A DNA stretch of 21,388 bases from CAYWEP01 sp964613075 (GTDB taxonomy: Bacteria; Patescibacteriota; Microgenomatia; Levybacterales; UBA12049). The notes below the pieces were generated by a model, which saw only the letters and a list, made by a program, of their open reading frames with translations, did not search any database and had not been told where the DNA came from. Below, piece by piece: positions 16,020-21,388 of this stretch. The first letter of the stretch is position 1, and each line of letters begins with the position of its first letter. The DNA lies in the NCBI GenBank assembly GCA_964613075.1, contig CAZTFV010000010.1, positions 1 through 21,388 on the forward strand, in the 5' to 3' direction. Made by a program: the position numbers and the translations under genes.

Positions 16020-17534
16020 ATGAAATCATTATTTTTATCATTATTTGTCGGATTTATCGCACTAGCGATTTTCGTTCTGACCATTAAAGGTGACGCGGGA
16101 GCACCTGTTGCGTTTCAGTATGGAGACCGAAGTACTGTGGTTGGAGGTCCGTTCGAGTCATCAGGTAGTACTTCCCGCTTTGCGCTGACTGAGGCGATTG
16201 TCCAGCGTGGGACAGTATTTTTCACTGAAGATCAGGCGAAGTTTTCCTCTCCTGACCTTGTTTTCCATAATGGAAAATTCTTCACGATCTTCACACCTGG
16301 CGTGTCATTTCTTGGCGTACCACTTTATGCACTCGGACGGGTGTTTGGGATGCCGCAAGTTGGTGCGTATGCGACAGTTGCACTGTTTGCGCTACTTAAT
16401 ATTTTTCTCATAGCAGCGCTTGCGAGAAAACTTGGAGCGTCTCTCCCTGCCGGATTACTTGCAGGAGTCAGTTTTGCATTCGCCACCAATGCGTTCTCAT
16501 ACGCGACAACATACACGCAACATATTATGGGAGCGACTATTATTCTCGCATCGCTCCTTATCGCCGCATCGAAACCTAATCTGCTTTTGAGCATCCTTCT
16601 CGGCATTCTTGCCGGTGTAGGAATGCTACTTGATATCCCAAATCTTTTTATGCTCGTGCCGGTCGCAATTCTTTTCCTTACAAAACATATACATTCTGAA
16701 CGTAAACAAAACAAAGTCTTTCTTCGGATTAAGGCCGGTTTTCTCATTGTGCTACTCGGACTTCTCCCGGTGCTGCTCTTATATGGTTGGTATAACCATG
16801 AACTCAGTGGATCAAGTACATCTCTTGCCCAGTTCATAGGACGTACTGACTATGAAGATGCACGACTTCCTGAGCCGCCGGAAAAAGTTGACGCGTACGC
16901 TGCCAAGTTGCCTTTTAATACGAGGCTTCTTCTTCCAGGATTCTATACACTACTTTTAAGCAACGAGCGAAGCTGGATTTTCTATTCTCCTGTTTTGTTC
17001 TTTGGACTCATCGGAGGATATGTAGCATACAAGAAGAAGGATACAAACGGACTCGCGACAACAGTCATCGCAGTTTTAGTAGTGAATATTCTGCTTTATG
17101 CGATGTTTGCTGACCCCTGGGGAGGATGGAGTTTTGGGCCACGTTATCTTATTCCAGGAGCAGCAATGCTTGCGGTGCTGCTGAGCGCGGCTCTCGAGCG
17201 GTTTGTAAAGAATATATTCTTTATAGTAGGGTTTGCTGCGTTCTTTCTCTATAGTGCTTTCGTTAATGTCATTGGTGTTCTGACGACGACACAAGTTCCG
17301 CCGCGTCACGAGGTACTTGGTGCAGGCTTACAGATTCCTTGGACATTCGAATACAATTATCAGTTGTTTGAAGCAAACCGTCTCGGCTCACTTGTGTACA
17401 ACGTTTTTTTGACTCCCACACTTACATCCCAGGTGTATGCCGGAATTATTCTCGGTCTTGTTGTGCTACTTGCGGGGTTTCTCTATACGATGCTCCTTTT
17501 TTATCGAGGAAAGAAAAACTATGAATCCGTCTGA
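16020..17534 (+). CDS. Polytopic membrane protein, probable GT-C-like glycosyltransferase
   Basis: 504 residues from the ATG at 16020, 20 nt after the PP-loop gene; the in-frame ATG at 15969 overlaps that gene and is rejected. The N-terminus is a signal-anchor helix (LFLSLFVGFIALAIFVL), followed by a long exoplasmic loop of about 75 residues containing SRFALTEAIV and FHNGKFFTIFTPG, then about nine to ten hydrophobic helices, and a WGGWSFGPRYLIPG loop near residue 380. This arrangement, with a big first loop and an aromatic-rich GPRYLIP segment, is that of GT-C enzymes (protein mannosyltransferase/ArnT superfamily) that use polyprenyl-phosphate sugars at the outer face. The acidic donor-binding motif is not textbook, so the assignment is by topology. 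It overlaps the next gene by 14 nt, and the pair probably works together. Confidence 0.7.
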   Translation: MKSLFLSLFVGFIALAIFVLTIKGDAGAPVAFQYGDRSTVVGGPFESSGSTSRFALTEAIVQRGTVFFTEDQAKFSSPDLVFHNGKFFTIFTPGVSFLGVPLYALGRVFGMPQVGAYATVALFALLNIFLIAALARKLGASLPAGLLAGVSFAFATNAFSYATTYTQHIMGATIILASLLIAASKPNLLLSILLGILAGVGMLLDIPNLFMLVPVAILFLTKHIHSERKQNKVFLRIKAGFLIVLLGLLPVLLLYGWYNHELSGSSTSLAQFIGRTDYEDARLPEPPEKVDAYAAKLPFNTRLLLPGFYTLLLSNERSWIFYSPVLFFGLIGGYVAYKKKDTNGLATTVIAVLVVNILLYAMFADPWGGWSFGPRYLIPGAAMLAVLLSAALERFVKNIFFIVGFAAFFLYSAFVNVIGVLTTTQVPPRHEVLGAGLQIPWTFEYNYQLFEANRLGSLVYNVFLTPTLTSQVYAGIILGLVVLLAGFLYTMLLFYRGKKNYESV

Positions 17535-19146
17535 TATGACATTTTCAATACCACTTCCAGCGTTTCTAACAACGCTCTCTTCCATTTTTAAGAGAAACGC
17601 GGACATGATTGTGTTTGTGCTGTTGGGAGCGATCTCAGTTACCGCATTTCTCATTTACCTTGATAATGGCCTTGGGCTTGCCTACAACGATGCAAGGTCA
17701 CATCTTGATATCGGAAGACGTGTCGTCGAAGGTTTAAAACCTGGATTTGCTCAGCTTGGATCAGTATGGCTCCCTCTTCCCCACCTTTTGATGGTGCCGA
17801 CAATATGGAGTGATTTCATGTGGCACTCTGGCCTATCTGGTGCACTTCAATCAATGTTTTCTTTTGTCGGTACCGGACTCATGATTGTGTATTTTCTCAG
17901 AAGGATTGGTGTTAGTCTTCTTGGCCAGTTTGTGGGAGTAGCAGTCTTTGTTGCAAATAGTAACATACTGTACTTGCAGTCGACAGCGATGACTGAACTG
18001 CTTCTTATTGCAACGATGACTGCAGGAGTCTATGAGCTTATGATGTGGCATCGTGAGGAGAAACTCCTCAATCTGGTAAAAGCCGCATTTTTTATCATGC
18101 TCTCAACCCTTATCAGATATGATGGGTGGCTTCTCCTGTTTATTGCAACACTTCTGGTTGCGGTTCAGGCTCTGAGAAAACGTGGTTTTAAGACGTCTGA
18201 AGGGACAGCCATTCTTTTCGTTACTCTTGGTGCCTTTGGAATAGCACTCTGGTTTCTGTGGAACACTATCATTTTTAAAGACCCATTCTATTTTGCCTTT
18301 GGTCCATATTCTGCAAAGGCACAACAGGAGCAGCTTGAACAGGCAGGAGTACTAGCAACAAAGGATAATCTCCTTCTTTCTCTGAAGATTTACCTTTATG
18401 CACTCGCCTATAACTCAGGTGCATATACCATGGTTCTTGGATTTATAAGCGCAGTCGTTTTCTTTTTTGATAAGCGTCTTCCCGGCGCAATAAGACTTGC
18501 AAGCTCTGCTCTTTTTGCTCCGTTTCTTTTTAACATCATTGCTCTTTACCTAGGTCACTCGGTGTTGTTTGTCCAAGGGATTTCAGGCAACACGTGGTTT
18601 AACGTCCGATACGGCGTCATGATGGTGCCGTCCATTGCGATATTTATTGGATACCTCGTTTCCAGAGTTTCCAGCCTGAAATATATTGTTATTGGTTCGC
18701 TGATCCTTGTGACCGCAATAGCGTTTATCAATAACGACGCGGTAACCATCGATGATGCTAGAGTCGGGTCAAGTCAGAAAAATGTTTCTGAGGTTGCGGG
18801 GTGGCTCAACCAGAATGCTCTGGAGAGGGATGGATTTGTGCTCATCTCTGCAGCGTCACACGATGCTATTATCTTCTCATCAGGCCTTCCGATGAGTAAA
18901 TTTATCCATGAAGGAACTGGCAAATACTGGAACTCTGCGACGTCGTCTCCCGACAGGTGGGCACGCTTTATTATTATGCGTACGAATGATAACAATGATC
19001 AGACGTTTAAGCTTGTCAATAAAAGTGGTGCTCTTCCGAAATACGATCTCGTAGGTCACTATCCTTTTGCCGATATTTATGAGTTAAAGAGCGTATACAT
19101 GAAAGATCTTAATACGAAGCCAATCCTGTGGCAAAACAACAAGTAA
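17521..19146 (+). CDS. Probable GT-C glycosyltransferase (PMT/ArnT-like membrane protein)
   Basis: 541 residues from the ATG at 17521, inside the end of the previous gene (14 nt overlap); ATG 17536 is an alternative. After the first transmembrane segment (about 24-44) comes the exoplasmic loop YNDARSHLDIGRRVVEG, an Asp-bearing segment at the place where GT-C enzymes bind the polyprenyl-phosphate sugar, then GSVWLPLPHLL. About ten more hydrophobic helices follow, with TAMTELL and RYDGW motifs common in this superfamily, and WFNVRYGVMMVP near 360. The last about 130 residues are soluble and probably exoplasmic. The enzyme should attach a sugar to a glycan or protein at the outer membrane face. 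The neighbour at 16020 is similar in plan but not in detail. The acceptor is unknown; a surface protein is possible. Confidence 0.78.
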   Translation: MNPSDMTFSIPLPAFLTTLSSIFKRNADMIVFVLLGAISVTAFLIYLDNGLGLAYNDARSHLDIGRRVVEGLKPGFAQLGSVWLPLPHLLMVPTIWSDFMWHSGLSGALQSMFSFVGTGLMIVYFLRRIGVSLLGQFVGVAVFVANSNILYLQSTAMTELLLIATMTAGVYELMMWHREEKLLNLVKAAFFIMLSTLIRYDGWLLLFIATLLVAVQALRKRGFKTSEGTAILFVTLGAFGIALWFLWNTIIFKDPFYFAFGPYSAKAQQEQLEQAGVLATKDNLLLSLKIYLYALAYNSGAYTMVLGFISAVVFFFDKRLPGAIRLASSALFAPFLFNIIALYLGHSVLFVQGISGNTWFNVRYGVMMVPSIAIFIGYLVSRVSSLKYIVIGSLILVTAIAFINNDAVTIDDARVGSSQKNVSEVAGWLNQNALERDGFVLISAASHDAIIFSSGLPMSKFIHEGTGKYWNSATSSPDRWARFIIMRTNDNNDQTFKLVNKSGALPKYDLVGHYPFADIYELKSVYMKDLNTKPILWQNNK

Positions 19147-19147
19147 T

Positions 19148-20389
19148 ATGAGAAAGATTTTGCTTATCATTTTTGTTCTGATTTTTATTCCAGTCATCAC
19201 TCTCTTGCTAGCTGTATCAGAGAAAACCGATGCATCCTATATGCCGCTCTGGAGTTTTCAAGCTGTAGACACGATGAAATTTTCTCGGGACCTCAGTCGT
19301 GAGAAACGAAATGACGCTCGTTTTGATATTACGATCAATGATCAGGTAAAAGCGATTGCCGAGATGGGTGCAACACACGTCGGTATCGCAACACCGTATG
19401 ATGAAGAGTTTGTGCCCATACTCAAGCGTTGGGTTAGTGCATCCCGAAGACACAATCTCAAAGTATGGTTTCGCGGTAACTGGTCAGGGTGGGAAGGGTG
19501 GTTTGATTATCCTAAAATTGACAGGGCTACGCATCTCTCAAAAACCCGTGAGTTTATCATAGAGCACCCTGAACTCTTTGAAGATGGTGATGTGTTTAGT
19601 GCATGTCCAGAGTGCGAGAACGGTGGTCCGGGCGATCCAAGACACAATGGTGATGCTGCTGGACACAGGAAATTTCTTATCGATGAGTACAAGGCAACAA
19701 GCAATGCGTTTAAGCAAATTGGTAAAAACGTCGACACAAGATATAACTCCATGAATGGAGATGTTGCTCGTTTGATAATGGACCGCAACACGACAAAAGC
19801 ACTTGGTGACATCGTCGTTGTTGATCACTACGTGAGGACTCCTGATCAGCTAGCTGGTGATATACAGGGACTTGCGGATTTTTCGGGAGGAGAGGTAGTT
19901 CTTGGGGAATTTGGTGCTCCAATTCTTGACATTCATGGTGAAATGACCGAGGAAGAGCAGGCTAAGTGGTTAAAACAAGCTATGGAGAAGCTTGTGTCAG
20001 TCCATCCACTCCTTGGTATGAGCTATTGGGTAAACGTCGGCGGATCAACATCGCTTTTTAACGACAACGGTACAGCAAGAGCTGCCGTTTCGGTGCTCAG
20101 CTCTTTTTATAATCCTCACAAGCTTGAGATAGTAATAACTGACCCACTGGGTGGAAAAATAAAGAATGCCACTGTTCAGACTCTTAACAGAAGGTATGGA
20201 ACATCAGATAGGGTGACAGTGCCTGTCGTAGAAGATGAGCAACGGGCTGTCGTAAGTGCGGATGGATATGAGAGCCAGCATGCGACGCTGAGTACAAAAG
20301 CCGATTCTCTCACGGTAGTTATGGAGCCACAAGAACAAAGCTTGCTCTATAAGATCAAGAAGCTACTCCGCTTCTTGTTCTCTATCTAG
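19148..20389 (+). CDS. Membrane-anchored TIM-barrel glycoside-hydrolase-like protein
   Basis: 413 residues, starting 1 nt after the upstream stop. Residues about 4-22 are a hydrophobic signal or anchor helix, so the rest should be outside the cell. Residues about 30-320 look like a clan-A (beta/alpha)8 glycoside hydrolase: AIAEMGATHVGI, KVWFRGNWSGWEGW, then CPECENG at 153-159 with E155 or E157 as candidate acid/base, VVVDHYVR, and LGEFGAP with E254 as candidate nucleophile, about 100 residues later as usual for retaining clan-A enzymes. Residues about 325-395 form an Ig-like carboxypeptidase-regulatory or PEGA-type beta domain. The C-terminus (LLYKIKKLLRFLFSI) is an amphipathic or membrane-contacting helix. 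It may trim or remodel the glycan made by this locus, which is inference. No specific GH family could be named. Confidence 0.7.
   Translation: MRKILLIIFVLIFIPVITLLLAVSEKTDASYMPLWSFQAVDTMKFSRDLSREKRNDARFDITINDQVKAIAEMGATHVGIATPYDEEFVPILKRWVSASRRHNLKVWFRGNWSGWEGWFDYPKIDRATHLSKTREFIIEHPELFEDGDVFSACPECENGGPGDPRHNGDAAGHRKFLIDEYKATSNAFKQIGKNVDTRYNSMNGDVARLIMDRNTTKALGDIVVVDHYVRTPDQLAGDIQGLADFSGGEVVLGEFGAPILDIHGEMTEEEQAKWLKQAMEKLVSVHPLLGMSYWVNVGGSTSLFNDNGTARAAVSVLSSFYNPHKLEIVITDPLGGKIKNATVQTLNRRYGTSDRVTVPVVEDEQRAVVSADGYESQHATLSTKADSLTVVMEPQEQSLLYKIKKLLRFLFSI
20356..20387 (+). terminator. Possible intrinsic terminator overlapping the end of the hydrolase-like gene
   Basis: CAAGAAGC (20356-20363) and GCTTCTTG (20370-20377) form a perfect 8-bp stem with a 6-nt loop, followed by the pyrimidine-rich TTCTCTATCT. 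It lies just before the stop codon of the upstream gene and 23 nt before a strong promoter. The stem is half A/T and the tail is not pure T, so it could be weak or a chance hairpin in coding sequence. Confidence 0.4.
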
Positions 20390-20400
20390 GAATATAGTAA

Positions 20401-20429
20401 TTGCATTTACACGCAGGCCGTGCTACAAT
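20401..20429 (+). promoter_or_regulatory. Sigma70-type promoter of the surface-protein gene
   Basis: A -35 box TTGCAT (20401-20406), 17 nt spacer and -10 box TACAAT (20424-20429) preceded by an extended TGC element. The predicted start is near 20435-20437, leaving a leader of about 16-18 nt before the ATG at 20453. The -35 hexamer and spacing are identical to those of the promoter at 7883. A GTG at 20420 lies within the promoter and cannot be the translation start. Confidence 0.72.
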
Positions 20430-20452
20430 CCTATAAGTATTTAATAGAGGTT

Positions 20453-21052
20453 ATGAAATTTGCGTCTCTTGTAACTCTTATTGCAATTTTTGCTTACCTC
20501 GTCCTCTCGACCGCTCAAGCAATGGCCGTGTCTCCTGCTGACTTTCCGTCTTGTTCTAATCCTCAAGGTTCGCTTCTCGCAAGCTATGATTCAGGCACGC
20601 ACGGAATTGTCGGAAATACGGCTACTTTTACAGGCAGTGATAAGGTCTATTGGATAGACGATCAGAAAGTCACACAATGTTTCTGTCCTCTAGATGGAAA
20701 GGGTATCCAGACGAACTGGATCAAGGCTAATAGCCTTTCACAAGATGAGATAAAGGTACATGAACGGGATGGTTGGATATACATAGCTTCAGGCAAGACA
20801 TGGGGACTTGAGGATGTCGCCTACTTGGCAAAAAATCACGATTTTTCTTGTCCGGGCTCAAGTAATGGATCCAGCGGTTCTCAGTCTGGTGGAGGCTCTT
20901 CAAACGGTACCTCAAGTGGCATTGTAGAGGCTTCTAGCGCTGTTTTGGGACTCGCTGGAACAGGCAATACTATCACCCTACTCTATATCGCGAGTACGGG
21001 TCTTGTAGCATTCTTCCTCAGTTTTCTGCTTAAACGTCAAAATAATTCATAA
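20453..21052 (+). CDS. Secreted four-cysteine surface protein with LAGTG sorting signal
   Basis: 199 residues from the ATG at 20453, 23 nt after the -10 box; a GAGG (20447-20450) sits only 2 nt before the ATG. Residues about 1-24 are a signal peptide ending in an A-x-A site (TAQA). The outer part (about 30-140) has cysteines at SCSN, CFCP and SCPG and aromatic blocks such as GIQTNWIK and RDGWIYIASGKTWGLE, suggesting a small disulphide-linked fold. A Ser/Gly/Asn-rich linker (about 142-160) follows, then LAGTG at 167-171, a hydrophobic stretch (about 174-193) and the tail KRQNNS. That order is the layout of a cell-wall sorting signal; class E sortases recognise LAxTG. A sortase-like gene lies directly downstream. 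The function of the outer domain is unknown to me. Confidence 0.8.
   Translation: MKFASLVTLIAIFAYLVLSTAQAMAVSPADFPSCSNPQGSLLASYDSGTHGIVGNTATFTGSDKVYWIDDQKVTQCFCPLDGKGIQTNWIKANSLSQDEIKVHERDGWIYIASGKTWGLEDVAYLAKNHDFSCPGSSNGSSGSQSGGGSSNGTSSGIVEASSAVLGLAGTGNTITLLYIASTGLVAFFLSFLLKRQNNS
20951..21049 (+). other. LAGTG cell-wall sorting signal
   Basis: Encodes LAGTG (codons 20951-20965), a hydrophobic helix and the KRQNNS tail at the very C-terminus of the surface protein. By sortase knowledge, cleavage would fall between Thr170 and Gly171. The motif differs from LPxTG at the second position, as in class E substrates. Confidence 0.7.
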
Positions 21053-21053
21053 C

Positions 21054-21148
21054 ATTGTCATTGCGAGGAACGTAGTGACGAAGCAATCTATTTGAAACAA
21101 AGCCTGTCGTACAAGATTGCTTCACCCTAAAGGGTTCGCAATGACAAT
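21054..21148. repeat. Palindromic dispersed repeat of the ATTGTCATTGCGA type
   Basis: ATTGTCATTGCGA (21054-21066) and TCGCAATGACAAT (21136-21148) are a perfect 13-bp inverted repeat. Inside, GAAGCAATCT (21080-21089) and AGATTGCTTC (21114-21123) are a perfect 10-bp inverted repeat, and ACCCTAAAGGGT (21124-21135) is a small palindrome in the right arm only. It fills the gap between the surface-protein gene and the sortase-like gene. Elements starting with this motif are known as dispersed palindromes in diverse bacterial genomes. Its sequence differs from the repeat at 10296, so two families are present. Confidence 0.8.
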
Positions 21149-21168
21149 ATGTAGGCGAAACAGCTCAT

Positions 21169-21388
21169 ATGAGACATTTTTTTCAAAGACTATTTCTCTT
21201 CACCGGGCTCCTTTGCGTTGTGCTTCTTGGGATGCTTCTCTACCAGCGGTACCGCCCAAATCCACTTGCTTTTAAAGGAGTGGTAATAACACGCGAACTC
21301 TCTGCTTCCAAAAATAGCAAGCCTCTTTGGATTCAGATACCTTCAGTTAAGATTAATCTCCCGATTGAGACATCTGAAATTCAGGGAA
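21169..21388 (+). CDS. Sortase-like protein, N-terminal part (cut by window edge)
   Basis: The frame from the ATG at 21169 stays open for 73 codons to the edge, so this is a 3'-truncated gene. It begins MRHFFQRLFLFTGLLCVVLLG, a basic residue cluster and one transmembrane anchor (about 9-25), then a spacer, then PLWIQIPSVKINLPIET at about 53-69. The last segment matches the first core strand of sortases, normally of the form I-x-I-P-x-[IL]-x-[IV]-x-x-P-[IV]. The N-terminal anchor followed by this strand is the usual sortase layout; the catalytic His, Cys and Arg would lie beyond the window. Sortases cleave LPxTG-like motifs and join the protein to a wall or other nucleophile. The neighbouring LAGTG protein is its natural candidate substrate. 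It starts about 116 nt after that gene, past a palindromic repeat. Confidence 0.72.
   Translation, partial: MRHFFQRLFLFTGLLCVVLLGMLLYQRYRPNPLAFKGVVITRELSASKNSKPLWIQIPSVKINLPIETSEIQG

Noticed and set aside
16325..16837. 170-residue minus-strand open frame
   Set aside because: It is antisense to the membrane helices of the GT-C-like gene; its composition follows from the complementary strand and no motif is present.
20420..20452. GTG start adding 11 residues to the surface protein
   Set aside because: The GTG overlaps the extended -10 element and would place residues before a proper signal peptide; the ATG at 20453 fits both the promoter and the signal peptide.

Overview
The window is almost entirely coding, with every gene on the + strand, and reads as a surface-glycan locus of an uncultivated bacterium. 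The best guess for the host is a Candidate Phyla Radiation (Patescibacteria) lineage. The grounds are tight gene packing with ATGA or 14-16 nt overlaps, almost no Shine-Dalgarno sequences, large domain fusions in glycan genes, a sortase-type gene beside a small LAGTG-tailed surface protein, and palindromic dispersed repeats. No rRNA or marker gene is present, so the taxonomy is inference.

Region 1 (1-7859), assembly and chain building. A huge membrane protein, open at the left edge, fuses a processive GT2 glycosyltransferase, a Wzx/MATE-like flippase and a GT4 glycosyltransferase. It is followed by a NodB polysaccharide deacetylase fused to a GT2, a GT4, and a stand-alone GT2.

Region 2 (7883-11700), nucleotide-sugar supply. 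A near-consensus promoter placed so that the transcript is nearly leaderless drives rfbF (glucose-1-phosphate cytidylyltransferase), rfbG (CDP-glucose 4,6-dehydratase) and an RfbC-type 3,5-epimerase. After a palindromic repeat comes a homoserine-dehydrogenase-like/SAF-domain oxidoreductase. Together they should give a CDP-linked 6-deoxyhexose. No RfbH-type 3-dehydrase and no RmlD-type reductase is present.

Region 3 (11740-15999), more transfer and decoration. Two further GT2 paralogs, a CsaB/WcaK-type polysaccharide pyruvyltransferase, and a QueC-like PP-loop ATP-dependent enzyme of unknown substrate. The last has the only strong Shine-Dalgarno sequence in the window.

Region 4 (16020-20389), membrane and envelope end. 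Two polytopic GT-C-like proteins and a membrane-anchored TIM-barrel glycoside-hydrolase-like protein with a C-terminal beta domain. A hairpin overlapping the end of the last gene may terminate transcription.

Region 5 (20401-21388), surface attachment. A second promoter drives a secreted four-cysteine protein with a Ser/Gly/Asn linker, an LAGTG motif, a transmembrane segment and a KR tail. A second palindromic repeat separates it from a gene cut by the right edge whose N-terminus looks like a sortase. Overall the locus could make a 6-deoxyhexose-containing, partly deacetylated and pyruvylated glycan, export it, and sit next to a protein-anchoring module. The longest gene-free stretches are only about 115 bp.
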